Shown piece after piece: positions 26,023 to 36,382 of a DNA stretch of 64,000 nucleotides. The stretch spans positions 62,001 to 126,000 of the forward strand of contig NZ_JAVAJF010000001.1 of assembly GCF_030718085.1 (NCBI RefSeq). The letters are read 5' to 3'. A program made the translations under genes and the position numbers. The stretch is from Marinobacter sp. MDS2 (GTDB lineage: Bacteria > Pseudomonadota > Gammaproteobacteria > Pseudomonadales > Oleiphilaceae). Under the pieces are notes generated by a model that was given only the letters and a program-made list of their open reading frames with translations, did no database searches and was not told the DNA's origin. Numbering within the stretch: the stretch's first letter is position 1; each line of letters opens with the position of its first letter.

Positions 26023-27891
26023 ATGTACCACGATCATGACTTCGAGCAATTAGCCAAAGAGCGCCCATCGGTTTCTGAAAAGAGCCCGGAACAGGTGCTG
26101 CACGAGGTTTTTGGCTACGAAAGCTTCCGCCCGTTACAGGGTGATATCGTTCGGGAAGTGATTAATGGCGGCGACGCATTGGTACTCATGCCGACAGGGG
26201 GTGGTAAGTCGCTTTGCTATCAGGTGCCCGCACTGGTTCGAACCGGCACTGCCATTGTGATCTCGCCGCTGATTGCGTTGATGCAAGATCAGGTTAACGC
26301 CTTGCGTGAACTGGGTGTGAAAGCAGCCTTCCTGAATTCCTCGATGGATTTCGAGCAAGCTCGCGCTACAGAATACGCATTGATGACCGGTGAGTTGGAT
26401 CTGCTTTATTGTGCCCCAGAACGCCTGATTCAACCTCGTATTATTGAGCTGCTGCACAACGCATCACTTTTGATGTTTGCAATTGATGAAGCTCACTGCG
26501 TGTCTCAGTGGGGACATGATTTCCGGTCGGATTACCTGCAACTCAGCATGTTGGCCGAAGAATTCCCCGGCGTACCCCGCATCGCGCTGACGGCCACCGC
26601 CGATGAGCGCACCCGAAAAGAGATTGCCGAGCGCCTTTCACTCACGAACGCCAGGCATTTTGTCAGCGGCTTTGATCGCCCAAACATCCAATACCGTATC
26701 ACCCCTAAAACAAATGCAAACAGACAGTTATTGGATTTTATTAAAGCAGAGCATCAAGGTGATTGCGGCATCGTGTATTGCCTATCCCGGAACAAAGTAG
26801 ACGCTACCGCCAAGCTATTGTCCGATAAAGGCTATACCGCTCTCCCCTACCATGCAGGCTTGTCCAGCGAGGAACGGTCACGGAATCAGGAACGCTTTCT
26901 AAGGGAAGATGGGGTTATTGTGGTGGCGACAATTGCCTTTGGTATGGGCATCGACAAGCCGGATGTACGGTTTGTCGCGCATCTTGATTTGCCGAAAAGT
27001 CTGGAGGCTTATTATCAGGAAACCGGCCGGGCGGGTCGTGATGGCAAACCCTCCACCGCCTGGATGGTGTATGGCTTGCAAGACGTGATCAAACTGCGCC
27101 AAATGCTGGAAACCTCTCAAGGCAACGATCAATTCAAACGCGTTGAACGCCAAAAACTGGATGCCATGCTGGGATTGTGCGAAGTCACCCAGTGTCGTCG
27201 CCAGGTATTGCTTCGCTACTTTGGGGATACTCTGGAAGAACCCTGCGGCAACTGTGACACCTGCCTGACCCCGCCAGAAACATGGGATGGCACGGTAGCT
27301 GTCCAGAAAGCGCTATCTTGCGTGTTCCGTACCGGTCAGCGATACGGCGTCACCTATCTGATTGACGTGCTGAGAGGCTCAAGCAACGAACGCATCCTGC
27401 AGGCCGGGCATCAAGCCATCTCCACCTTCGGGATTGGCACCGAGCTTTCGGCCAATGAATGGAAATCAGTCTTCCGGCAATTGGTCGCCAATGGCTACCT
27501 GAGGGCTGATCCAGACGGCTACGGCGCGCTTCAGTTAACAGAAATCTGTCGCCCGTTACTGAAAGGGCAGCAGAAGATCGAACTCAGAAAAGATCCGGTG
27601 GTGAAGAAAACGTCTGGTACCGGTCCCGGCAAGCGCAGCGGCGCCAATGTGAAAGACCAAATCACCGATCAGGCCGGCTGGGATGCCTTACGGGCTTGCC
27701 GAAAGGAGCTGGCGGACAAACAAGGGGTACCGCCCTACGTGATTTTCCACGACACCACCTTGTTCGACATGCTGGAACGTCGGCCAAAATCGTTGGAAGA
27801 GCTGGCTGAAGTCAGCGGAGTGGGCGCAGCGAAGCTAGAAAAATACGGAGATATTTTCCTGCAAACGCTGCAGGAGATTGCTCAACCCTGA
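26023..27891 (+). CDS. recQ: ATP-dependent DNA helicase RecQ
   Basis: The 622-residue helicase has motif [17 protein letters not shown] motif [16 protein letters not shown], motif [12 protein letters not shown], the zinc-binding cysteine set in the RQC region ([11 protein letters not shown], then CGNCDTC) and a C-terminal HRDC domain (about 545-615). It unwinds DNA in recombination and stalled-fork repair. The ATG at 26023 gives the expected length (E. coli RecQ is 609 residues). The gene overlaps the convergent hotdog gene by 10 bp. Confidence 0.96.
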   Translation: MYHDHDFEQLAKERPSVSEKSPEQVLHEVFGYESFRPLQGDIVREVINGGDALVLMPTGGGKSLCYQVPALVRTGTAIVISPLIALMQDQVNALRELGVKAAFLNSSMDFEQARATEYALMTGELDLLYCAPERLIQPRIIELLHNASLLMFAIDEAHCVSQWGHDFRSDYLQLSMLAEEFPGVPRIALTATADERTRKEIAERLSLTNARHFVSGFDRPNIQYRITPKTNANRQLLDFIKAEHQGDCGIVYCLSRNKVDATAKLLSDKGYTALPYHAGLSSEERSRNQERFLREDGVIVVATIAFGMGIDKPDVRFVAHLDLPKSLEAYYQETGRAGRDGKPSTAWMVYGLQDVIKLRQMLETSQGNDQFKRVERQKLDAMLGLCEVTQCRRQVLLRYFGDTLEEPCGNCDTCLTPPETWDGTVAVQKALSCVFRTGQRYGVTYLIDVLRGSSNERILQAGHQAISTFGIGTELSANEWKSVFRQLVANGYLRADPDGYGALQLTEICRPLLKGQQKIELRKDPVVKKTSGTGPGKRSGANVKDQITDQAGWDALRACRKELADKQGVPPYVIFHDTTLFDMLERRPKSLEELAEVSGVGAAKLEKYGDIFLQTLQEIAQP

Positions 27892-28436
27892 GGCTTGAAG
27901 CCCTTCTTTCGCACCCGGTACTGAGCGAAAGACGTGGCAACATGGTTGCCGTCTTTGTCTCTTAACACCCCTTCCAGAGTGAACTTGCCTCGCCCGGTCG
28001 CATTGGCTTCGGCCAAGACCGCGGCAACGGTTTCTTCCGGAAGAGTGAACTCAACCTCCACATCTGAATCAGCGGGCTGCAAAAATTCCAGGGTCATGCT
28101 TTTCAAGATCGGCGTGTAAGCCGGGCCCAGATCAAACAATGCCAGAATACCGCCGGGAATTTCAGCCACCAGGAAGTACGCACCCGCATACAAACTGCCA
28201 AAGTGATTCTTGTTGCCCTTCAACTTCACCTTCGCGCGCACATAGCCCGGGCGAACTTCCTGCACCGAAAAGCCGTTGCGAGTCGTAAACGGAATGGCCA
28301 TGCCGACAATACGATTAATCGCGGTGTAACTGCCGGTTTTTTTAATCCACTCCAATGGGTGTAACAAGGTTGCATTTGCATCGGTATGTCCTACCCACTG
28401 CCCTGCAGTGCCTATGAGCTTATCAATAACGGCCAT
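27882..28436 (-). CDS. DUF4442 hotdog-fold (thioesterase-like) protein
   Basis: The 184-residue product starts at an ATG with AGAGGAG upstream. It contains the hotdog core [29 protein letters not shown], where family thioesterases have an active-site acidic residue. It matches DUF4442, a group related to PaaI-type acyl-CoA thioesterases. The partner substrate is unknown. The gene converges on recQ with overlapping stops. Confidence 0.75.
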   Translation of the reverse strand: MAVIDKLIGTAGQWVGHTDANATLLHPLEWIKKTGSYTAINRIVGMAIPFTTRNGFSVQEVRPGYVRAKVKLKGNKNHFGSLYAGAYFLVAEIPGGILALFDLGPAYTPILKSMTLEFLQPADSDVEVEFTLPEETVAAVLAEANATGRGKFTLEGVLRDKDGNHVATSFAQYRVRKKGFKPQG

Positions 28437-28608
28437 GGTGTGGCTCCTCTGATTGTTGAGGCGAGAATGATTGCAATACTGCTGCATAGGTTCAAGAAAC
28501 TTCGCGAATTATCACGTAAATTTCGTGCAAATCACGCAATTTACGCTAATCTTTCAACCGCGCATTGGCTGTATGACTGTGCTATCGGCTAAAAGAAGGA
28601 CTTTAAGC

Positions 28609-29538
28609 TTGCCACCTCTCGCCAGGATTCATCGACTGAAATCGCGAAGTTTGTTGGGGCTTCTACCCATTCTGATTGGATTGCAACTCACCGCAGAGTC
28701 AGCCATTGCGGCTGAACCCAACGATTACATTCTCTGGTACCGAAATTACGACAACCCGGCCATTCACACGCTGGTTGAGCTGGCATTCAATAAAACTCCC
28801 GAATACGGCGGCTTCCGGCTGATCCGGAGTGAGGAGTTAAGCCAAGGCCGAGTACTCCGAGAGCTTGCCGGTAACAATTCTGAACTGGTCGATATCGCCA
28901 ACGTGGCCACATCACCTGAACGGGAAACCGCACTTACCCCCGTTCCGATTCCCGTCGATGGCGGACTTCTGGGGTTCCGCGTTTGCTTGGTGTTACCGGA
29001 AAACCTCAGAAAATTTCATGGCATCACCAATATCGAAGACCTCTACTCGCGCAATATCCGGATTGGTCAAGGCGCTCACTGGCCAGATACACCTATTCTC
29101 AAGAGCAATGGCGTAAGCGTGATCACCCATACCCGATACGAAATCCTTTTTGGCATGCTCCAGAATCGGAGATTCGAATGTTTCGCGAGGGGCATCAGCG
29201 AGGTGATGTTTGAGCTGGAGCGCGATGACGCGAAGGGGCTGGTTGTTGAACCCACGCTTCTCTTGGCCTATCCGATGCCTTCGTATTTGTTTGTGGCGCC
29301 GGCTGATCATGAAACAGCCCACAGATTACAACTGGGTCTGGAGCGTGCCATCAAAGACGGTAGTTTTGCGGCCTATCTAAAACATTCATTTGGAGAGAGC
29401 GTGGCCCGCCTGAATCTTAATCGGCGAACGGTGATCTCTTTAGATAACCCTCACCTGACGGAAGATTCCGGGTACGTTGCCAGACGCATTCTGGACAACC
29501 TAGAACGGAGAATTGACTACCTGACCGGCAACCACTAA
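28609..29538 (+). CDS. Periplasmic solute-binding-like protein
   Basis: I favour the TTG at 28609, preceded by AGAAGGA at normal spacing. The ATG at 28573 has no ribosome site. The protein (309 residues) opens with a signal peptide ending ESAIAAEP. The rest looks like a type 2 periplasmic binding fold (amino-acid binding-protein style) with a first lobe of YILWYRNYDNPAIHTLVELAF type. No transporter genes adjoin it. It might deliver a ligand to a receptor such as the neighbouring chemotaxis protein, but the genes converge and the link is speculative. Confidence 0.65.
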   Translation: MPPLARIHRLKSRSLLGLLPILIGLQLTAESAIAAEPNDYILWYRNYDNPAIHTLVELAFNKTPEYGGFRLIRSEELSQGRVLRELAGNNSELVDIANVATSPERETALTPVPIPVDGGLLGFRVCLVLPENLRKFHGITNIEDLYSRNIRIGQGAHWPDTPILKSNGVSVITHTRYEILFGMLQNRRFECFARGISEVMFELERDDAKGLVVEPTLLLAYPMPSYLFVAPADHETAHRLQLGLERAIKDGSFAAYLKHSFGESVARLNLNRRTVISLDNPHLTEDSGYVARRILDNLERRIDYLTGNH

Positions 29539-29581
29539 CACTGCGCAAAGCCATCCTTGGCCTTGCCATATAACGATCAGA

Positions 29582-31471
29582 TTAATCGACTTTAAACCGG
29601 CTCACTCTTTCGTTAAGAGTATGCCCGATGCTTTCAATCTGACTGCTGTACACGTCATTTTCACTGGTGGCTTCCGCCGCAGCCTGGCCTTGTTCGGCAA
29701 TGCGTGTGATCGACGCATTCAACTCTTCAGTAACAGACGTCTGTTCTTCTGACGCCGTCGCAATCTGCGACGTCATCTGACTGATTGACGTAATGGCCTC
29801 AGCAATCCGATTCAAAGACTCCATCGCATCCTGAGCCTTCTCCATACTCACATTGGAAACCGCAGTGGATGCTTTCATCACATCAACCGCATCGTTAGCA
29901 CCTTTCTGAAGGCGCTCGATCATGTTGTTGATTTCCTCTGTGGATGCGCGGGTGCGCTGTGCCAGATTGCGAACCTCGTCAGCAACCACAGCAAAACCAC
30001 GGCCAGCTTCGCCCGCCCGTGCTGCTTCGATTGCAGCGTTCAGAGCAAGCAGGTTGGTTTGCTCGGCAATACCTTGAATCACCTCAAGAACCGTAGTGAT
30101 TGAAGAAACGTCCTGACCAAGCTTATCGATGACCTCGGCCGCCGCCGTGATCTCATGAGACAGTTTTTGCACCGCATCCCGAGACGCAGCAACGGTTTCC
30201 CGGGAGCCAAGGCTTTCGTGGTCTGCCTGTTCGGCGGCTTCCGCCGTCTGTTGGGCACTCTGAGCAATTTCATTCGCCGCCGCAGACATCTCGTTAATGG
30301 CCGTCGCCACCATATTGATTTCGCCCTGCTGTCCTTCCACGCTGTTGCGACTGTTGCTGGAAGTTTGTCGAAGTGAGGTCACGTTCTGAGACAGCTCTTC
30401 ACTACCTTCTTTCACCTCACTCACAACTTGCTGAATGTTTGATACAAACTTATTGAAGTTGCTTGCGAGAAGTCCAAACTCGTCACTGCCACTGTCATCA
30501 AGGCGCTGGGTAAGATCGGCATCGCCGGACGCAATGTCGGACATGGCATCATTCAACCTGCGCACCGGTGCCATCAACGCGCGAATACCAAAGTGAAGGA
30601 TGATCAGAGCTAAAATCAAGCCAACAAAGGCAATGGTCAGGCTGGCCATTCTTGCGTCTACAACGGGTTGGGTGATTTGGTCCCAGTTCACCACCGAGCC
30701 AATATACCAATCCACGCCTCGGGCATCGGAGATCGGGAAAAACGCGACACTCCACTCTGTCCCGTTTCGCTCGTATCGCTTAGGCGTGCCATCCTTTGCG
30801 GGTGCATACCCCAGGAAATCCCGGGCACTCTTGCCGATCAACGACGGATCCGGGTGAAACAGGATGGTTCCGTCACCGTCCATCAACATGGCATAGCCCG
30901 CGTCACCAAGGGTGATTGCGGCCAGCAGTTCCTGGATTACGTTAAGGCTGATATCCATACCGGCCACGCCTTCAAACCTGCCGGAAGACACCGGAGCGAT
31001 GGCCGAGATCAAGGTCTCGCCGGTCTGGGCATCCTGATAAATCCCGGTAAAAGAGGCTCTGCCTTCCGCGCGCGCCTGCTTGTACCAAGGTCGTTCCCGT
31101 GGATCGAAGCTGGCACCCAAAGCCTGCTCAGAAGCCATGGAGCGCATAATCATTCGGCCATCGGTGGTACCCACGTAGACATCTTTCGCGTTACCGCCCT
31201 CTGTCATACTGTTCAGCAGAACCCGTGCTTGTTCGTCTGTTTCCGTGTTGCCCAGAGCTTTCGCCGCCGCACTGGTCATATCCAAACGGGTGTTCAGCCA
31301 GCCAGCAATACTCGCAGTGCTCTGCTCAATGGCCCCATCTAACATGGCAAACACATAAGTGTCTGTGGTTTTCTGAATCTGGCGATCCGAAGTAAACGCG
31401 AAAACAGCCATGATGACGGCGATCAGAACGCCGACAGCAACCAGCAGTTTCTGCCCGAATGTAAGTTGCAC
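29582..31471 (-). CDS. Methyl-accepting chemotaxis protein with dCache domain
   Basis: The 629-residue receptor has a first membrane helix (about 7-28), a periplasmic double Cache domain (about 35-275), a second helix (about 278-300), HAMP, and a signalling hairpin with the invariant tip [19 protein letters not shown] core. The Cache domain includes RPWYKQA followed by TGIYQD and the GMDISL strand, close to the amino-acid-binding dCache_1AA pattern. An amino acid is therefore a reasonable ligand guess. There is no C-terminal CheR-docking pentapeptide; the chain ends RFKVD. Confidence 0.92.
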   Translation of the reverse strand: MQLTFGQKLLVAVGVLIAVIMAVFAFTSDRQIQKTTDTYVFAMLDGAIEQSTASIAGWLNTRLDMTSAAAKALGNTETDEQARVLLNSMTEGGNAKDVYVGTTDGRMIMRSMASEQALGASFDPRERPWYKQARAEGRASFTGIYQDAQTGETLISAIAPVSSGRFEGVAGMDISLNVIQELLAAITLGDAGYAMLMDGDGTILFHPDPSLIGKSARDFLGYAPAKDGTPKRYERNGTEWSVAFFPISDARGVDWYIGSVVNWDQITQPVVDARMASLTIAFVGLILALIILHFGIRALMAPVRRLNDAMSDIASGDADLTQRLDDSGSDEFGLLASNFNKFVSNIQQVVSEVKEGSEELSQNVTSLRQTSSNSRNSVEGQQGEINMVATAINEMSAAANEIAQSAQQTAEAAEQADHESLGSRETVAASRDAVQKLSHEITAAAEVIDKLGQDVSSITTVLEVIQGIAEQTNLLALNAAIEAARAGEAGRGFAVVADEVRNLAQRTRASTEEINNMIERLQKGANDAVDVMKASTAVSNVSMEKAQDAMESLNRIAEAITSISQMTSQIATASEEQTSVTEELNASITRIAEQGQAAAEATSENDVYSSQIESIGHTLNERVSRFKVD

Positions 31472-31658
31472 GATGAAAGTTCCTCCAAGGAATAAGCGGT
31501 GCGCGAGTTTAATCCAGTTGTCTGAAAGGCACAGTTACCAAGTGTATCGGCGGCCGCTACCGGTTCTTTAGGTGAACGTGTAGGTGCCTGCATACTCTGC
31601 TAATATTCGACGCACTATCGTCTTTTGCCGATGCGGAAACCCAACGGAGAGAGCTTGC

Positions 31659-33197
31659 ATGGCCCACGAAGATCTACACCTGAATCTGCGAAACCTCACC
31701 CTCGATGATTACAGCGAATTGCAGGCACTGATGGACGATGTTTATGACGACATCGGCGGAGCGTGGCCAAAAGACACTATCAAGACCCTGGTGGAGCAGT
31801 TTCCAGACGGACAAGTTTGTATTGAGGAAAGCGGCAAACTGGTGGCCGTTGCCCTTACCGTGTGTGTGAAGTACGAAAGATTCAGCAACCCTCACGCCTA
31901 CGACGACCTGATTCTTCGTAACGAAAAAATTTGGCACAACCCCAACGGCGACTCGTTATACGGTCTGGATGTATTCATTCACCCGGAATACCGCGGTTAC
32001 CGATTGGGGCGCCGCCTTTATGAGGCCCGCAAAGAACTTTGCCGGTCCATGAACCTGAGGGCGATTCTCGCCGGTGGCCGAATACCTAATTACTTCAAAT
32101 ATGCCGAACAATATACGCCGGAAGAGTACATTCAACGGGTAGATCGAAAAGAGATCTACGACCCCATCCTGAGCTTTCAGCTTTCCAACGATTTTCAGGT
32201 CACCCGGCTCATGCACAAATACCTGCCAGAGGATGAGAAATCCCTTGGCTATGCCACCTTGCTGGAATGGCGAAACATCCTTTACCTGCCCCCCACCTCC
32301 GTTCTGGACGTGAAGAAGACCCAGGTTAGGATGGGAGCTGTACAGTGGCAAATGCGAGAGTTCACCTCTGTAGAAGAAGTACTCAAGCAAGTCGAATACT
32401 TTGTGGACGCCCTTTCAGACTACAAAAGTGATTTCGCACTTTTCCCGGAATTTTTTAATGCCCCCCTAATGGGCTTGACCGACCAGCTGGATCAAACGCG
32501 GGCCATCCGTTTTCTCGCGGGCTTTACAGAGCAGTTCCGTAATGAAATGTCGGATATGGCAGTCAGCTACAACATCAACATCATCACCGGGTCTATGCCC
32601 CTGATTGAAGATGACCGCGTGTACAACGTTTCGTACTTGTGTCACCGGGATGGCCGGGTTGATGAACAGCGAAAAATTCATATCACCCCGCACGAGCGTC
32701 GCGACTGGGTGATTGAGGGCGGTCACGAATTTGAAGTGTTTGAGACCGATGCTGGCCGTGTTGCCATTCTCATTTGTTACGACATTGAGTTTCCTGAGCT
32801 AGGCCGGATTGCCGCCGAAAAGGAAGTCGATATTATTTGCGTGCCTTTCTGGACAGATACCAAAAACGGCTACCTCAGAGTAAGGCATTGCGCGCAGGCT
32901 CGTGCCATTGAAAACGAATGCTATGTTGTTATTACCGGCAGTGTTGGTAACCTGCCGAAGGTGGAGAATCTGGACGTTCAATACGCCCAGTCATCCGTGT
33001 TTTCGCCGTCTGACTTTGCCTTTCCGCACGATGCAGTGATGGCAGAGACAACACCTAATACAGAAATGATCATGTTTTCCGACATGGATCTCGACAAACT
33101 CAAGCTGGTCCGCAACGAAGGTTCGGTCACCAATCTGTTGGATCGTCGAGTAGATCTGTATCAAATAAAAACACGAAAGCCAGCGGTAGAATCATAA
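31659..33197 (+). CDS. GNAT acetyltransferase fused to carbon-nitrogen hydrolase
   Basis: The 512-residue protein joins two enzymes. Residues 8-190 form a GNAT domain (GLDVFIHPEYRGYRLGRRL gives the acetyl-CoA loop). Residues 222-500 form a nitrilase/amidohydrolase domain with catalytic triad E264 (FPEFF), K339 (RKIHITP) and C373 (LICYDIEFP). Such bifunctional proteins are a known conserved family of unsettled substrate. The ATG at 31659 follows GGAGAG. It is monocistronic in the window. One may guess acetylation and hydrolysis of one small metabolite, but nothing here identifies it. Confidence 0.9.
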   Translation: MAHEDLHLNLRNLTLDDYSELQALMDDVYDDIGGAWPKDTIKTLVEQFPDGQVCIEESGKLVAVALTVCVKYERFSNPHAYDDLILRNEKIWHNPNGDSLYGLDVFIHPEYRGYRLGRRLYEARKELCRSMNLRAILAGGRIPNYFKYAEQYTPEEYIQRVDRKEIYDPILSFQLSNDFQVTRLMHKYLPEDEKSLGYATLLEWRNILYLPPTSVLDVKKTQVRMGAVQWQMREFTSVEEVLKQVEYFVDALSDYKSDFALFPEFFNAPLMGLTDQLDQTRAIRFLAGFTEQFRNEMSDMAVSYNINIITGSMPLIEDDRVYNVSYLCHRDGRVDEQRKIHITPHERRDWVIEGGHEFEVFETDAGRVAILICYDIEFPELGRIAAEKEVDIICVPFWTDTKNGYLRVRHCAQARAIENECYVVITGSVGNLPKVENLDVQYAQSSVFSPSDFAFPHDAVMAETTPNTEMIMFSDMDLDKLKLVRNEGSVTNLLDRRVDLYQIKTRKPAVES

Positions 33198-33298
33198 ACA
33201 GGGATAAATGGGTGTCATTGCCAAACGGACACAGTCCGTCTATTGTTCAAATTACGCCCATTACAAGTGATCGCCATTAAGAGCAGAGAACAGGTTTC

Positions 33299-33697
33299 AT
33301 GAAGAGCGCACTACCGGATCTTGTCGCCCACTTCCGTTATCGGCATGGTTTCTTCCGTCGAGAAGAGGTTCATGCCCGGTTGTACGAGCTGGACAGCTTT
33401 GGGTGCATCATGAAAACCGATAAACCTTTCGAACCTGGCGATACGGTCACGCTTGATCTTGTGATGAAAATGCCTCTCGATGACATTTGGGCCAAGGGCA
33501 TATCCGGCTTGGTCACCGAGAAAAGAAAACACTGTAGCAACTTCTTTTACTCGATTGATTTCATTCAACCTGATTCGAATGAAAACTCTCCGTTAAGTGA
33601 AAAACTACGGCGCATCCGGGAGGTGCTTTACAAAAAGCAAACCCTTAGATCGCGCAGGGCTGCTGGCCCAACAACCTGGTCACGGCAAACAGCCTGA
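33299..33697 (+). CDS. PilZ-like domain protein
   Basis: The 132-residue protein contains RREEVHARLYELDSFGCIM followed by KPFEPGDTVTLDLVMKMP, which resembles a PilZ beta-barrel. The c-di-GMP-binding arginines of classical PilZ (RxxxR then D/NxSxxG) are only partly recognisable: RRE is present, and DSFG replaces DxSxxG. It may bind c-di-GMP weakly or be a degenerate member. It precedes the PhaF-like gene by 41 bp on the same strand. Confidence 0.55.
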   Translation: MKSALPDLVAHFRYRHGFFRREEVHARLYELDSFGCIMKTDKPFEPGDTVTLDLVMKMPLDDIWAKGISGLVTEKRKHCSNFFYSIDFIQPDSNENSPLSEKLRRIREVLYKKQTLRSRRAAGPTTWSRQTA

Positions 33698-33738
33698 ATT
33701 GTTTTCTAACGAAGCCTATCCCGCAAGGAGACAGCCTG

Positions 33739-34371
33739 ATGGCAAAGAAATCCAAGCCAAGCATCGAAGCAATCGTAAAGTCAGTGAATAAAGAATTTGA
33801 TAAAGCATCCACGCAAATTGAAGGCTTGATCAATGATGCCCTCAAACAGCTGGATCAGCTGCAAAGTCAGGTTCAGGAACCGGTTCGCAAACTACTGAAA
33901 GAGGTAGAAGAACTGCGGGAGCGGGAAATCGGCCGCTTTAACGACGAGCTGGAGCGCCGTATGAATGATTTCCACGAGCTGCAAACCAGCTTGCTGGAGA
34001 AACTGGGCATCGCCTCTAAAGAAGTGGAAACCGACGTTAAAAAGGCAGCAAAGACCACAGTCAAAAAGGCAAAGACCGCTGCACAGCCCGCCAAACCTGC
34101 GGCCAAAAAGCCAGCCGCAAAAAAGGCTCCAGCCAAGAAACCTGCCGCTAAGAAACCCGCGGCAAAAAAAGCAGCCAAGCCAGCCGACAAATCAGACCTG
34201 ACCTTGGTTAAAGGCATTGGCCCTGCAACAGCCAAAAAAATGAAAGATGCCGGCATCACGTCGATTGAGCAAATCGCCAACCCGAGCGACGCCGACAAGA
34301 AAAAACTGGAAGCGTTCAAGAGCGTTAAAGGCTTCGATAGTCTTTCCAGTGAAGCGAAGAAAGTACTTTAA
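33739..34371 (+). CDS. PhaF-like protein: phasin-like coil, Lys/Ala/Pro tail, helix-hairpin-helix
   Basis: This 210-residue protein has three parts. Residues 8-100 are a long amphipathic coil resembling phasins. Residues 102-150 are a histone-H1-like run of KKPA and AAKK units. Residues 153-200 are a helix-hairpin-helix module (LVKGIGPATAKKMKDAGI). Phasin plus AAKP tail recalls PhaF of pseudomonads, which binds both storage granules and DNA. The added HhH domain strengthens the DNA-binding reading. No PHA synthase gene lies nearby. AAGGAG precedes the ATG. Its end overlaps the convergent glycosyltransferase stop. Confidence 0.7.
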   Translation: MAKKSKPSIEAIVKSVNKEFDKASTQIEGLINDALKQLDQLQSQVQEPVRKLLKEVEELREREIGRFNDELERRMNDFHELQTSLLEKLGIASKEVETDVKKAAKTTVKKAKTAAQPAKPAAKKPAAKKAPAKKPAAKKPAAKKAAKPADKSDLTLVKGIGPATAKKMKDAGITSIEQIANPSDADKKKLEAFKSVKGFDSLSSEAKKVL

Positions 34372-35339
34372 CTGTCCGCACTTACAACGAGCGCCAGAGC
34401 CCTCTCCAGGCTCTGGCGCTCTTGTTCAGGCTGGAAGGTATCGGCCAGCTCCACTACCCTTCTCTTAAGCTCCGCCAAGAACTCACTGTCGTTTTCAGCG
34501 CGAGCCATCAGATCGGCCAAGGCGCGATCATCTTTTGCCGGAAAATAGCCCGGATAATCATCGCCCAGCAAACCTCTGTTACCCGGAATATCCGACGCCA
34601 GTATCGGCAGTTCAGCCCGACAGGCTTCGGAAATGACGTTCGCACCACCCTCCATAACCGAGCTGATCACCATCACGCTGCTGACCGCCACCAAATTGGC
34701 CAGTTCCGGGCGGTTCAACTCTCCCAGCCAGCGGAACCGGGGGTTGCTTCGGCCTTCCTGCAGGGCTAGTTCTCGCCATTCATCGCTGTACGGCTTGCCG
34801 GCGCAGGACACTATAACGTTCGAATGCTCTGGCAGATGGCGGCTGGCAATAGCAGCTCTAAGAGAGTCTTTCTCTTCTCTGAGATGCCCCAAAACGCAGA
34901 TATGAAACTGCCCGGGTTCCAGCCGAGATCCCCCGAAAGCTGCAGGCTTATCCGCAGACTGGCGCAGGGTCAGCAATTTACCTGCGTAGCGCTCGGGAAT
35001 GTCCTGAGCGACCAGATCATGCAAGCCGATCAGCAAATCTGAAAGGTCCATCGACTCGTAAGTTACATCAGGGAATTCATGCTGGTGGTGATAGATATCC
35101 GTGCCTGTAAGCACCACAATCAACGGAGTTTCCGGCCAGGCAGCCTTGAACGCTTTAATGACGTTCGCGCTGCGCCAGGCATGAAGAGCAATGAGCAGAT
35201 CGCATTGCTCACCCTGATACTCAGTTTCAACCGCAACCTGATGCCCGGATTGCTGAAGCAATTGTTGCCATCGTACCGCGGTTGCCCGGTTGCCAGCTTT
35301 GGACTCTGGCCCTGCCGGGGTAATAATGATGATATCCAT
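34368..35339 (-). CDS. senB: SenB/TIGR04348-type glycosyltransferase (putative selenosugar synthase)
   Basis: The 323-residue protein is a compact GT-B-fold glycosyltransferase. It begins IIIITPAGPESKAGNRATAVRW and carries LVVLTGTDIYHH-like (VVLTGTDIYHHQ) and SSVMEGGANVISEACRAELPILAS motifs near the nucleotide-sugar site. I recognise this as the TIGR04348 family, which includes SenB. SenB couples selenophosphate with a UDP-sugar to make a selenosugar. The divergent transporter resembles one annotated for selenate, which supports the reading. The usual partners senA and senC are not in this window. The family call is from memory; other sugar acceptors remain possible. Confidence 0.65.
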   Translation of the reverse strand: MDIIIITPAGPESKAGNRATAVRWQQLLQQSGHQVAVETEYQGEQCDLLIALHAWRSANVIKAFKAAWPETPLIVVLTGTDIYHHQHEFPDVTYESMDLSDLLIGLHDLVAQDIPERYAGKLLTLRQSADKPAAFGGSRLEPGQFHICVLGHLREEKDSLRAAIASRHLPEHSNVIVSCAGKPYSDEWRELALQEGRSNPRFRWLGELNRPELANLVAVSSVMVISSVMEGGANVISEACRAELPILASDIPGNRGLLGDDYPGYFPAKDDRALADLMARAENDSEFLAELKRRVVELADTFQPEQERQSLERALALVVSADS

Positions 35340-35413
35340 AATCGCCACATTCGGAGGTTTCAAAGATTCTGCATGGGTAGTTGCGTTAGGTAAAGTATTG
35401 ACTTGGAAAGCGG

Positions 35414-35442
35414 TTCATCAATCACGTAATTCAAGGTATCCT
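35414..35442 (+). promoter_or_regulatory. Candidate promoter of the putative selenate transporter operon
   Basis: TTCATC and TATCCT are separated by 17 bp in the 164-bp gap between the divergent glycosyltransferase and binding-protein genes. The match to sigma-70 is partial. Confidence 0.3.
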
Positions 35443-35503
35443 GAAACGGATATTGGCACCCGCCTTTCCCTCGCTGACCAGAAATAACAAAGGAATGAAT
35501 TCC

Positions 35504-36382
35504 ATGGCGATGAAACAATTGCGCAAGTGGTTAGCCACTGGCCTTATCTCAATGTCTGTGTTTTCAGCAGCTCAAGCCGAAACCTTTATTTTCACCGCAA
35601 TCCCTGACGAAGACGAAACCAAACTGGTTGAGCGCTTTCGTGGCGTCGCGGATTATCTGGAAGAGAAACTGGATGTAGAGGTTCGCTACATCCCGGTTAA
35701 ATCCTATGCCGCTGCCGTATCGGCATTCCGAAACAATCAAGTACAGCTGGCATGGTTTGGCGGCCTGTCTGGCGTGCAGGCGCGTCGTTTGGTGGATGGA
35801 TCCGAAGCCATCGCCCAAGGCGTTGAAGACGAAGCCTTCGAGACTTATTTCATCGCCAATACCGAAACCGGTATCGAGCCTTCCGATTCTCTGGAAAGCC
35901 TGGAAGACCAACTTCGCGGCAAAACCTTTACGTTTGGCTCTAAAGGCTCCACCTCTGGGCGCTTGATGCCGGAATTCTACATTCGTGACACCTTTAACGA
36001 AGCCCCGGACTCCGTGTTCTCCCGCGTCGGGTTCAGCGGTAACCACACCCGCACGTTGCGCTTGGTAGAAGCCGGCACCTATGAAGTTGGCGCTCTGAAC
36101 TTCCAGGTTTGGGAGAAAGAACTGGCCAACGGCAATATTGATACCGATGCCGTGCAGGTTATCTGGAAAACACCTGCCTACCCCGACTACCAGTGGACCA
36201 TCCGAGGCGATGTTAACGAAACCTTCGGCGAAGGTTTCAAAGACCGTGTAACCGAAGCTCTGCTGGAGCTGGACGACCCTGCCCTGCTGGAAAGCTTTCC
36301 CCGGTCCGGGTTTATTCCTGCGTCTAACGACGATTACGAGCCGATCCGTAAGACAGCCGTTAACATTGGAATCCTGGATTAA
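35504..36382 (+). CDS. PhnD-like periplasmic binding protein, putative selenate ABC transporter
   Basis: The 292-residue product starts at an ATG nine bases after AAGGA and has a Sec signal ending AAQAETF. It is a PhnD-type binding protein with the VQLAWFGGLSG and FGSKGSTSGRLMPEFYI blocks of phosphonate/phosphite-type receptors. I recall this subgroup being annotated as the putative selenate ABC transporter binding protein. With the divergent SenB-like enzyme, selenium oxyanion uptake is the best guess; phosphonate or phosphite uptake is the alternative. The stop overlaps the ATPase start. Confidence 0.72.
   Translation: MAMKQLRKWLATGLISMSVFSAAQAETFIFTAIPDEDETKLVERFRGVADYLEEKLDVEVRYIPVKSYAAAVSAFRNNQVQLAWFGGLSGVQARRLVDGSEAIAQGVEDEAFETYFIANTETGIEPSDSLESLEDQLRGKTFTFGSKGSTSGRLMPEFYIRDTFNEAPDSVFSRVGFSGNHTRTLRLVEAGTYEVGALNFQVWEKELANGNIDTDAVQVIWKTPAYPDYQWTIRGDVNETFGEGFKDRVTEALLELDDPALLESFPRSGFIPASNDDYEPIRKTAVNIGILD

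Noticed and set aside
34080..34185. Tandem DNA repeat or CRISPR-like array
   Set aside because: The repetition comes from KKPA and AAKK codons in the PhaF-like tail; there are no spacers or direct repeats of CRISPR type anywhere in the window.
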